From: SXRF01 sp039808985
GTDB lineage: Bacteria; Pseudomonadota; Alphaproteobacteria; Rickettsiales; SXRF01
DNA: 9,802 nucleotides
Direction of reading: 5' to 3'
Assembly: GCA_039808985.1 (NCBI GenBank)
Contig: JBDHUC010000047.1
Coordinates: 1-9,802 of the forward strand
Shown here: positions 1 through 6,274 of the stretch, piece by piece
Layout: the number at the start of each line of letters is the position of its first letter
How positions within the stretch are numbered: position 1 is the first letter of the stretch
Position numbers and translations under genes: made by a program
The notes under the pieces: model-generated
The model's database searches: none
Told to the model about the DNA's origin: nothing
What the model saw: the letters and a program-made list of their open reading frames with translations, nothing else

Positions 1-75
1 TCTGGCAGTTGTTCCTGCTACAAAATGCTCCATTAATCGTTGTTGTTTCTCTTTACTTATTCTGCTCTTTCTCAT
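1..75 (-). CDS. IS1595-family (ISXO2-like) transposase, N-terminal fragment
   Basis: A minus-strand reading frame starts at ATG 75-73 with MRKSRISKEKQQRLMEHFVA and is open to the window edge. The pattern MRKSR(L/I)S-x-x-KQ-x-x-L-(x)-E-x-FVAG-x-TAR is the familiar N-terminus of IS1016/IS1595-type transposases, which move DNA by a DDE-type cut-and-paste reaction. Only 25 residues lie inside the window, so the catalytic core is not visible and integrity cannot be judged. In-frame ATGs at 84 and 93 would add three or six residues; 75 was chosen because MRKSR is the usual family start. Confidence 0.65.
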   Translation of the reverse strand, partial: MRKSRISKEKQQRLMEHFVAGTTAR

Positions 76-117
76 ACCATCCATAGATAACATTAACTAG
101 TTATCTGGGACAGCCCC
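1..117 (-). mobile_element. IS1595/IS1016-like insertion sequence, terminal part (cut by window edge)
   Basis: Read on the minus strand, the element begins at 117 with GGGGCTGTCCCAGATAACTA, an end that matches the GGG-starting terminal inverted repeats of IS1595/IS1016-type elements. About 40 bp inside that end a transposase reading frame starts and runs off the window. Only one end is visible, so the opposite inverted repeat and the target duplication cannot be checked. The base next to the end (118) is directly followed by the stop codon of the hydrolase gene at 119-121. Family assignment rests on the inverted repeat and the transposase N-terminus and is from memory of the family, not from a search. 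Confidence 0.72.
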
Positions 118-118
118 A

Positions 119-1024
119 TTATTTTAAATTTTTATGCTGTATGGCAGATTCGATAAAATGGTCAATTTTCATAGTATATTCAGGATCATTACCTAAATCC
201 GCATTAATAGATCCGTGGTCTTTCCCTACTGGAAAAATTTGATATTCTTTTCTTAAAGCCTGACCGGCCGTTACGAACCTTTGCGCATTAGCGCAAGAAT
301 CATCCTTGCGGGTTGTCGAGCAAACAACCAACATATCAAGCGCATCGCCAGATAACTGGGCAAGCGGTGAATTTTCAGACCAGTATTCTTTATCGACACC
401 AAAAACATCATCATACATCGACATGTGTTTCCTGGACATAATAGCAACCAGGTCAAGGGCGGCGCTATCAAGTGAGATGGTTCCCGCCCACGGTTTCAGG
501 CCAACTTCTTTCCACGCGGACGGGTGAGCCGATAATAAAGAAACAAGATGCGCCCCGGCGGAATGGCCCATCAAGACAATGCGGGAGGGATCGCCACCCC
601 AGCTCTGCGCTTTATTTTGCACCATTGCGACCGCGCTTGCCACATCCTGGGCTTGTTTATCGGGAGGAGTGGGCATTAAGCGGTAATCAATAGAAATGAA
701 GATATAGCCTTTTTTTACATAGTGGGCAGCTTTAGCAGAAATACTGCCATGCATAGTCTTATCGCCACGCCTCCACCCACCACCGTGTACCATAATAATA
801 ATTGGAGAATTATGCGCATCTGGCTGCCCATATACATCAATCACCTGTTTTTTATCATCGCCATAGGCAACATCAGCAAACCTTGGGGCAATATCTGGTG
901 AATCACTATATTCTTTGTGTTGGCGATGCTCTTTTATTAAATCACGCAATAACCCGGCATTCGCTTGTGGTGCCAAACAACACAAAAAAACCATTACAGC
1001 TAAACAGACACAGCTTTGATACAC
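119..1024 (-). CDS. Exported alpha/beta-hydrolase (HGGG-type esterase / BD-FAE-like)
   Basis: This is a 301-residue serine hydrolase. Residues 1-23 form a Sec signal peptide (hydrophobic core LAVMVFLCCLAPQ, then ANA before G24), so it should act in the periplasm or outside the cell. The oxyanion-hole motif HGGGW is at residues 80-84. The nucleophile elbow GHSAG is at 153-157 (Ser155). The acid is probably Asp241 or Asp242, and the catalytic His is probably His270 in KDHG. This arrangement fits the hormone-sensitive-lipase/carboxylesterase and kynurenine-formamidase-like branch; the substrate cannot be told. The start is GTG at 1024, supported by an AAGGGA Shine-Dalgarno at 1036-1031 six bases upstream. 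The gene lies 17 bp behind metC on the same strand and is probably co-transcribed with it. Its stop codon is 1 bp from an insertion-sequence end, so the native C-terminus may have been altered. Confidence 0.85.
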   Translation of the reverse strand: MYQSCVCLAVMVFLCCLAPQANAGLLRDLIKEHRQHKEYSDSPDIAPRFADVAYGDDKKQVIDVYGQPDAHNSPIIIMVHGGGWRRGDKTMHGSISAKAAHYVKKGYIFISIDYRLMPTPPDKQAQDVASAVAMVQNKAQSWGGDPSRIVLMGHSAGAHLVSLLSAHPSAWKEVGLKPWAGTISLDSAALDLVAIMSRKHMSMYDDVFGVDKEYWSENSPLAQLSGDALDMLVVCSTTRKDDSCANAQRFVTAGQALRKEYQIFPVGKDHGSINADLGNDPEYTMKIDHFIESAIQHKNLK

Positions 1025-1041
1025 AAAATGTCCCTTAAAAT

Positions 1042-2202
1042 TTATTTTAACCGTTCAAATCCTTTTTCCAGGTCAGCAATAAGGTCATCCGGGTTTTCCA
1101 GGCCCACATGGATACGCAGGACATTACCTTCATGCCCCCATTTCTGGCTGGTGCGTATTTTTTCCGGGTGGCATGGTATAAGCAGGCTCTCAAACCCGCC
1201 CCAGCTATAACCCATCCCGAAATATTCCATTTTGTCCAGCATAGACGCCAGCTTCGCATGCGGATAATTCTTTTTAAGTATAATGGAAAACAGGCTGGCC
1301 GCCCCGCTAAAATCACGTTTCCAGATGTCATGCCCCGGCGCGCCCGGCAGCGCAGGATATAAAACCTGCTCCACTTCCGGCCTGTCCCGCAGCCATTTTG
1401 CAACGGCAAGGCCGTTTTCCTGGTGCTGTTTCATGCGAACAGCCATAGTGCGCAACCCGCGCAAGGCAAGGTAGCAATTATCACCACTTGGGCACATGCC
1501 AAAATTACGAAAACTAAGCTGTATTTTCTTGAAATGCGCGGCTTTGCAGGAAATAGTACCCATCATCAGGTCGGAATGGCCATTTATATATTTGGTGGCA
1601 GAATGCACCGATACATCCATCCCCAGCGCAAAGGCATCAATAAACAGCGGGGTCGCCCATGTATTGTCACCGATAACAACTGCGCCGCCAGCATGCGCAG
1701 CCTTGGCTATCGCAGGTATATCCTGCATTTCAAACGTCAGGGAACCAGGGCTTTCTACAAACACCACCTTGGTATTCTGGCGCATAAGCGCCGATATTCC
1801 CGCACCCGCCTTCGGATCATAATAAGTAGTTTCAATACCAAGCCTTTTAAGCTCATAATCACAAACCCGGCGCGTTGGCCCATAAACACTGTCCACCATC
1901 AGCAGATGGTCACCGGAATTTAGAAACGCCATAAGCGAAACCACAACTGCCGACAGGCCTGAAGCTGTAACAATACAGTGGTCAGCACCGTCAAGTGCCG
2001 CTATAGCCTGCTCCAGCGCCTCGGTTGACGGAGTTCCAAACCGCCCATAAGACGGATGTGGCGACTGGCCAATATCCGCCTGTTCAAATTCCGCAAGATT
2101 TGGAAATAAAATAGTAGATGCACGGTATGGCGGAATGCTGACAGCGCCTCTGTGCACATCAGGCGCGCAGCCAAACGTTGCTAATATAGTTTCTTTTTTC
2201 AT
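1042..2202 (-). CDS. metC: Cystathionine beta-lyase (PLP-dependent)
   Basis: This 386-residue protein is a complete Cys/Met-metabolism PLP enzyme. Such enzymes cleave cystathionine to homocysteine, pyruvate and ammonia in methionine biosynthesis, in the cytoplasm. The PLP lysine is Lys204 in SATKYINGHSD. Asp179 in GDN contacts the pyridine nitrogen, Tyr52/Arg54 (SYGRFGTPS) bind the phosphate from the neighbouring subunit, Tyr107 stacks on PLP, and Arg363 (LRIHVGLE) binds the substrate carboxylate. SWGGFESL at 333-340 carries the tryptophan typical of beta-lyases, where cystathionine gamma-lyases and gamma-synthases usually have SLGG. Length is normal for the family. There is no Shine-Dalgarno before the ATG at 2202 (CCCCGG precedes it), and a possible promoter lies so close that the mRNA could be leaderless. 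It is the first gene of a unit with the downstream esterase. Confidence 0.92.
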   Translation of the reverse strand: MKKETILATFGCAPDVHRGAVSIPPYRASTILFPNLAEFEQADIGQSPHPSYGRFGTPSTEALEQAIAALDGADHCIVTASGLSAVVVSLMAFLNSGDHLLMVDSVYGPTRRVCDYELKRLGIETTYYDPKAGAGISALMRQNTKVVFVESPGSLTFEMQDIPAIAKAAHAGGAVVIGDNTWATPLFIDAFALGMDVSVHSATKYINGHSDLMMGTISCKAAHFKKIQLSFRNFGMCPSGDNCYLALRGLRTMAVRMKQHQENGLAVAKWLRDRPEVEQVLYPALPGAPGHDIWKRDFSGAASLFSIILKKNYPHAKLASMLDKMEYFGMGYSWGGFESLLIPCHPEKIRTSQKWGHEGNVLRIHVGLENPDDLIADLEKGFERLK

Positions 2203-2208
2203 CCGGGG

Positions 2209-2238
2209 ACTTTAGCAAGATAAAGTTCAGGCTGTCAA
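2209..2238 (-). promoter_or_regulatory. Candidate metC promoter giving a leaderless mRNA
   Basis: On the minus strand a perfect -35 hexamer TTGACA lies at 2238-2233. After an 18-bp spacer comes TAAAGT at 2214-2209 (four of six matches to TATAAT). Only six bases separate this from the metC ATG at 2202, so initiation at the usual distance would fall on or beside the start codon. The absence of a Shine-Dalgarno fits this. The -10 match is moderate, so this remains a sequence-based proposal. Confidence 0.4.
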
Positions 2239-2257
2239 TGTTTTGTAAGCCTGAACT
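2224..2257 (-). terminator. 10-bp inverted repeat between PAS gene and metC (weak terminator or operator)
   Basis: AGTTCAGGCT at 2224-2233 and AGCCTGAACT at 2248-2257 form a perfect 10-bp stem with a 14-nt loop. On the minus strand it lies 18 bp after the PAS gene stop and is followed by TTTATCTT, a broken U-run, so it could be a weak intrinsic terminator. The -35 box of the proposed metC promoter lies in its loop and at one stem edge, so it could equally be a regulator site. The sequence does not decide between these. Confidence 0.45.
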
Positions 2258-2275
2258 GAACCATGTAAATAGAAC

Positions 2276-2719
2276 CTAAAATTCCCTGTAGGAAACACCG
2301 GCTACGATATGAGTAAGCCCGTCCTTTTCATTACCAAACGGCAACAATATAGTGCGGTATTTTATAATTTTCCCGCTGGAAAGCGGCATCTGGCCCACAT
2401 CTTCCTGGGGTTCTTTCAGGTCGGAAAGACTGTTTATCGCCTGAAGCCTTGGAACAATAATGGAATTAGGGAATTGCTTGTCCTTCATATTAATGCTCTT
2501 CCCGACAACATCCTTACCATATAGATGCGTAATTTTTTTACCCAGATACTCATATTTATAAGCGATAAAATTCGAAGGGATTGTGGAAAGCACAAAACAT
2601 TGCTCCCATATATCCTCTATGGCTGCCGGGTTGTTTTTCTTGAAATCTGGCAGTATATCATCTTTTTTGAGGCGCTTCCAATATTCGATCAGGCGGTTTA
2701 TAAGTCTGTTATCATTCAT
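2276..2719 (-). CDS. Small PAS-domain protein (PAS_5 / PF07310-like)
   Basis: This 147-residue protein starts with an amphipathic helix (IEYWKRLKKDDILPDF), continues with a block ending in CFVLSTIP, then FIAYKYEYLGKKITHLYGKDVVGKSI and a C-terminal strand pair (IKYRTILLPFGN, LTHIVAGVSYREF). The order of a Y/W-rich helix, 'lP..d..p' block, 'f.yr..G..i...yG.d..G' strand and a final 'r..LPl......hI.g.' strand is that of the single-domain PAS_5 proteins common in Alphaproteobacteria. Their ligand and role are largely unknown. No output domain or membrane segment is present. The start is ATG 2719; a GAAGAG lies 10 bases upstream. It is transcribed divergently from ileS. Confidence 0.72.
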   Translation of the reverse strand: MNDNRLINRLIEYWKRLKKDDILPDFKKNNPAAIEDIWEQCFVLSTIPSNFIAYKYEYLGKKITHLYGKDVVGKSINMKDKQFPNSIIVPRLQAINSLSDLKEPQEDVGQMPLSSGKIIKYRTILLPFGNEKDGLTHIVAGVSYREF

Positions 2720-2739
2720 AACAAATGCGCTCTTCTATG

Positions 2740-2768
2740 TTGCAAGCAGGTGATAAAAACATTACAAA
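2740..2768 (+). promoter_or_regulatory. Candidate ileS promoter
   Basis: TTGCAA at 2740-2745 and TACAAA at 2763-2768 are separated by 17 bp, each with four of six matches to the sigma70-type consensus. This would start RNA near 2775, giving a leader of about 35 nt before the ATG at 2810. It sits in the 90-bp divergent region between the PAS gene and ileS. It is a consensus match only. Confidence 0.32.
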
Positions 2769-2809
2769 GCGTAATCTCACAATGTAAATTAAAGGTTAAC
2801 ATTAGTAAA

Positions 2810-5800
2810 ATGCCTGAAAAAGAAATGAAAAAACATTATCCGGAAGCAAATCCCAATCCCGATTTCCCGGCAATTGAGCTTGCAATACTTGATTTCTGGA
2901 AGAAAAACAATACCTTCCAGGAGTCCATCAATACGCGCCCTGCGCATACAGATGCTGGCAAAAACAACGAGTTTATTTTCTATGACGGCCCGCCATTTGC
3001 CAACGGCCTGCCGCATTATGGCCATTTGCTCACCGGCTTTGTGAAAGACGTTTTCGCCCGTTACCAGACCATGCAAGGCAAACGTGTTGAGCGCCGCTTC
3101 GGCTGGGATTGTCACGGCCTGCCTGCCGAAATGGGCAGTGAAAAAGAGCTGGGAATATCTGGCCGCGCCGCCATCCAGAATTATGGGATCGATAAATTCA
3201 ATGAACATTGCCGCGAAAACGTGATGAAATATGCTTCCGAATGGGAAGATTATGTAACCCGCCAGGCGCGGTGGGTGGATTTTAAAAATGACTATAAAAC
3301 CATGGATCTAAACTTCATGGAGTCAGTGCTGTGGGCGTTCAAACAGCTTTACGATAAAGGGCTGGTTTATGAAGCCCACCGGGTTATGCCTTATTCATGG
3401 GCAGCAGAAACCCCGCTATCCAACTTTGAAACCAAGCTGGATAATTCCTACCGTGAACGCGAGGACAAGGCGATAACCGTTGCGTTTGAATTAAATACTC
3501 CACCAAAAGACGCGCCGGAAGCCGACCAGTATTACGTTCTGGCATGGACGACAACCCCTTGGACACTCCCAAGCAATTTGGCTTTGGCGGTGAATACGAA
3601 AATGGAATACGCTTTTGTCACCCAGTCGAATGACGGGGTCCGGTCTTGTTATGTAATTGCCCAAAGCGCATTGCCGCGTTACGCAAAAGAATTCGGAATA
3701 GAAGAAGGCCAGCCCCCGCAACAAGTGCGGGGTGACAAGCTGATCGGCCTCTCCTACCATCCACTCTTCCCATATTTCGCCAGCAATCAACATTCTTTCC
3801 GCATACTTGATGGTTCCGACTTCGTAACTGATGGCGATGGGACAGGTGTAGTGCATATCGCCCCCGGCTTTGGTGAAGACGACCAGAGAGTAGCGGAAAA
3901 AAACGGTATTAGAATGGTTGTTCCTGTTGACGGACAGGGGAAATATACGGATGAGATTTTTGACATTCCCTTTTCTCGTCATCCCCGCGAACACGGGGAT
4001 CTGGAGCCACAGAGCAAGTCGCCTGAGATCCCCGCGCAAGGCCGAAATGACGTGCTTTCCCTCAAAGGCCTGAACGTCATCGCAGAGCCGGGCGGCTCTA
4101 AATTCGGCCTCGCCAATGACCGCATCATTGACTATCTCAAAGCAACAGGTAGCCTAATCAAACAAGAGCAGATAAAACACAACTACCCGCATTGCTGGCG
4201 CACTGACCAGCCGCTGATTTACCGCGCCATGCCGAGCTGGTATGTGGAAGTTACTAAATTCCGTGAGCGTGCGGCTGAACTAAACCAGCATATAAACTGG
4301 ATACCGGAACATATACGTGACGGCCAGATGGGGCATATGCTGAAAACCGCGCCGGACTGGAGCATTTCCCGCAACCGCTTCTGGGGAACGCCGATACCTG
4401 TGTGGCTGCGCCAGGATTCAGAGGCCGGAAGTCATGATTCAGGGATAAAAGTATTTGGCAGTATTGCTGAAATGGAAGATTTCTTTGATCTTGATGCCTG
4501 CCTGAATAAAAACCTGAATCCAGAATCCAGAATCCAGAACCCTCGTATAATCGACCTTCACCGTCCATTTATCGATCAATTGACTGTAGCGAAAGATGGC
4601 AGCAGGTGGAAACGTGTGGAAGACGTGTTTGACTGCTGGTTTGAATCAGGCTCAATGCCGTTCGCGCAGGTGCATTATCCGTTTGAGAATAAAGACTGGT
4701 TTGAAAAACATTTCCCTGCTGATTTCATCACCGAATATGTTGGCCAGACACGCGGATGGTTTAACACGCTAATTATGCTTTCAACTGCTTTATTTGACAA
4801 AATTCCTTTCCGTAATTGCATCTGCCATGGGGTAGTGCTGGACGCGGAAACCGGGCTTAAATATTCCAAACGCCTGAAAAATTATAAAGACCCGATGGAA
4901 GTTATTAACCAGTTCGGGGCAGATGCGCTGCGCTGGCTGATGATTGCTTCTCCAGTAATGCGTGGGCAAGACCTGATGGTTGACCCGGAAGGAAAATTTA
5001 TCCGTGATGTGGTGCGCCTTGCCATCAAACCGATCTGGAACGCCTATAATTTCTTCACTCTTTATGCTAATGCCGATGGCATAAAGGCGGAGTCACTTGT
5101 TACCAGTTACCAGTTGCCAGAAGAAGAACTAGTAACTGGTAACCAGCAACCAGTAACTAATATAATGGATTCCTATATCCTTGCCAAATGCACACAGGCT
5201 GTTGCCCGGATAGAAAAATCCCTGGATGCTTATGACACGCCATCTGCCTGTGAATCTGTACTGCAATTTTTTGATGTGCTTAACAACTGGTATATACGCC
5301 GCAATAAGGAGCGTTTCTGGAAATCCGAGCATGATGCAGATAAGCAGGCTGCCTATGACACGCTCTACACAGTACTGGTTACGATGTGCTGTGCCGCTGC
5401 CCCTCTCCTGCCGCTGACACTGGAAGAAATCTACCGGGGATTAAAGCCATCCACCTCCGGGAGAGGGTTGGGTGATGGGGTACAAAGTGTGCATCTTGCC
5501 ACTTACCCAACCGCATGCCATCCCTGCGGACGCGAGGATGACGAAATCGTCAAGCATATGGATTGGGTACGTGATATTTGCAATGCAGCGCTAGCAGTAA
5601 GAAGCAGTCAAAATATCCGTGTAAGACAACCATTACAAAGCCTTACTCTTATATCACACACTCCTCTCAATGAGAACTTCAATGATATTATTAAGGATGA
5701 ACTGAATGTAAAAGAAATTAAAAACACCAACCACTTCGAAGGGTACGCAACTCTAAAACTCTCAATTAACTCGGCTGTCCTTGGCAAGCGTTTGCCTGCT

Positions 5801-6265
5801 CAGATGAAACAAATTCTGCCTGCCTCCAAAAAAGGAGAATGGAAAAAACTGGATGATGGCAGCATAGAAATTTGCGGTGAGAAATTATTGCCAAATGAAT
5901 ATGCTTTACAGCTCGAACCAAAACCCGAATATAAAGATAGAGCACAGGCGTTATCTACCAATGACGCGCTGGTGATTCTTGATACCAACATCACCCCGGA
6001 ACTGGAAGCGGAAGGCATTGCCCGTGATGTGGTGCGAATGATACAGCAGGCACGCAAAGACGCCAATCTCAATGTTTCTGACAAGATAAAATTATATCTT
6101 GGCGCAGATGCGAAAACCATTGATGCGATTACCGTACACCAAACCTATATTATGGAGCAAACTCTAACCAGTGAATTGCTAAAAACTGCGCCAGAAAAAC
6201 CAGTTTATTCTGTTGAAAATCTTATTGATAATAATAAAATAGCAATTTCATTCCAGGTAGCTTAA
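2810..6265 (+). CDS. ileS: Isoleucyl-tRNA synthetase, eukaryote-like clade, with in-frame repeat insertions
   Basis: Attaches isoleucine to tRNA-Ile in the cytoplasm. At 1151 residues it is longer than I would expect for this clade. The class I signature is HYGH (69-72, in DGPPFANGLPHYGH) and the second is KYSKR (684-688) rather than HIGH/KMSKS, which marks the eukaryote-like branch shared with Rickettsia. The CP1 editing domain is recognisable by TTTPWTLPSN (247-256) and GTGVVHIAPGFGEDD (about 344-358). No C-terminal cysteine zinc knuckle of the classical bacterial type is seen. Peptides of low complexity at about 390-415, 505-513, 763-783 and 880-891 coincide with DNA repeats and interrupt otherwise conserved blocks. 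The start at 2810 has only a distant AAAGG (2791-2795); ATG 2825 (MKKHYPEANP) fits homologue N-termini at least as well. The open frame further upstream (from 2525) overlaps the PAS gene and is not used. It is followed after 9 bp by the pcm-like gene. Confidence 0.93.
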   Translation: MPEKEMKKHYPEANPNPDFPAIELAILDFWKKNNTFQESINTRPAHTDAGKNNEFIFYDGPPFANGLPHYGHLLTGFVKDVFARYQTMQGKRVERRFGWDCHGLPAEMGSEKELGISGRAAIQNYGIDKFNEHCRENVMKYASEWEDYVTRQARWVDFKNDYKTMDLNFMESVLWAFKQLYDKGLVYEAHRVMPYSWAAETPLSNFETKLDNSYREREDKAITVAFELNTPPKDAPEADQYYVLAWTTTPWTLPSNLALAVNTKMEYAFVTQSNDGVRSCYVIAQSALPRYAKEFGIEEGQPPQQVRGDKLIGLSYHPLFPYFASNQHSFRILDGSDFVTDGDGTGVVHIAPGFGEDDQRVAEKNGIRMVVPVDGQGKYTDEIFDIPFSRHPREHGDLEPQSKSPEIPAQGRNDVLSLKGLNVIAEPGGSKFGLANDRIIDYLKATGSLIKQEQIKHNYPHCWRTDQPLIYRAMPSWYVEVTKFRERAAELNQHINWIPEHIRDGQMGHMLKTAPDWSISRNRFWGTPIPVWLRQDSEAGSHDSGIKVFGSIAEMEDFFDLDACLNKNLNPESRIQNPRIIDLHRPFIDQLTVAKDGSRWKRVEDVFDCWFESGSMPFAQVHYPFENKDWFEKHFPADFITEYVGQTRGWFNTLIMLSTALFDKIPFRNCICHGVVLDAETGLKYSKRLKNYKDPMEVINQFGADALRWLMIASPVMRGQDLMVDPEGKFIRDVVRLAIKPIWNAYNFFTLYANADGIKAESLVTSYQLPEEELVTGNQQPVTNIMDSYILAKCTQAVARIEKSLDAYDTPSACESVLQFFDVLNNWYIRRNKERFWKSEHDADKQAAYDTLYTVLVTMCCAAAPLLPLTLEEIYRGLKPSTSGRGLGDGVQSVHLATYPTACHPCGREDDEIVKHMDWVRDICNAALAVRSSQNIRVRQPLQSLTLISHTPLNENFNDIIKDELNVKEIKNTNHFEGYATLKLSINSAVLGKRLPAQMKQILPASKKGEWKKLDDGSIEICGEKLLPNEYALQLEPKPEYKDRAQALSTNDALVILDTNITPELEAEGIARDVVRMIQQARKDANLNVSDKIKLYLGADAKTIDAITVHQTYIMEQTLTSELLKTAPEKPVYSVENLIDNNKIAISFQVA
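3977..4052 (+). repeat. Palindromic repeat inserted in ileS (GC-rich type)
   Basis: The outer ends CGTCAT (3977-3982) and ATGACG (4047-4052) are inverted. Inside, GGGGATCT (3995-4002) and AGATCCCC (4026-4033) form a perfect 8-bp pair, and CCCCGCGAACACGGGG makes a small left-hand hairpin. The core resembles the widespread CCCCGCGAA-x-GCGGGGATC type of dispersed bacterial repeat. It is read in frame as residues 390-415 of IleRS, a polar stretch (RHPREHGDLEP...) between conserved VPVDGQGKYTDEIFD and LKGLNVI. Confidence 0.72.
4414..4442 (+). repeat. GATTCAG direct repeat pair in ileS
   Basis: GATTCAG occurs at 4415-4421 and again at 4436-4442, exactly 21 bp apart, encoding DS-EAGSH-DS. The left copy (GGATTCAG, 4414-4421) is also the reverse complement of CTGAATCC at 4514-4521. 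The 21-bp offset keeps the reading frame. It may be a small duplication or one end of a degenerate inverted repeat; the evidence is weaker than for the other ileS repeats. Confidence 0.35.
4516..4536 (+). repeat. Heptanucleotide tandem repeat (GAATCCA x3) in ileS
   Basis: Three exact head-to-tail copies of GAATCCA fill 4516-4536 and a partial fourth begins at 4537 (GAA). Twenty-one bases equal seven codons, so the tract reads through as part of NPESRIQNP in IleRS. The unit length is not a multiple of three, so gain or loss of one copy would shift the ileS frame. Confidence 0.75.
5099..5158 (+). repeat. Palindromic repeat inserted in ileS (TTACCAG type)
   Basis: GTTACCAGTTAC at 5099-5110 and GTAACTGGTAAC at 5132-5143 form a perfect 12-bp inverted repeat 21 bp apart. 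Further TTACCAG/CCAGTAAC copies extend each arm, so each arm is itself a short tandem array of a 7-bp unit. It is translated in frame as about residues 763-783 (LVTSYQLPEEELVTGNQQPV), between the conserved NFFTLYANADGI and NIMDSYILAK segments. Confidence 0.75.
5447..5480 (+). repeat. GGGAGAGGGTTGGGTGA-type repeat fragment in ileS
   Basis: The stretch runs from CCATCCACC (5447-5455) through GGGAGAGGGTTGGGTGATGG (5459-5478). The ends CCATC and GATGG are complementary, and the second half matches the common dispersed bacterial repeat half GGGAGAGGGTTGGGTGAGGG. It reads in frame as residues 880-891 (PSTSGRGLGDGV) between EEIYRGLK and QSVHLATYP, where related synthetases have only a short linker. 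Confidence 0.6.
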
Positions 6266-6274
6266 GGAGAAAAT

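Noticed and set aside
1423..1923. Plus-strand 166-codon frame opposite metC
   Set aside because: metC is unmistakable on the other strand; this frame shows no domain or ribosome binding site.
2525..2809. Open frame extending ileS 95 codons upstream
   Set aside because: It overlaps the PAS gene on the other strand, its translation does not look like any IleRS N-terminus, and a synthetase-like start appears at 2810 or 2825.
4516..5158. CRISPR-like array
   Set aside because: The repeats are 7-12 bp, lack regular spacers and lie inside a conserved reading frame.
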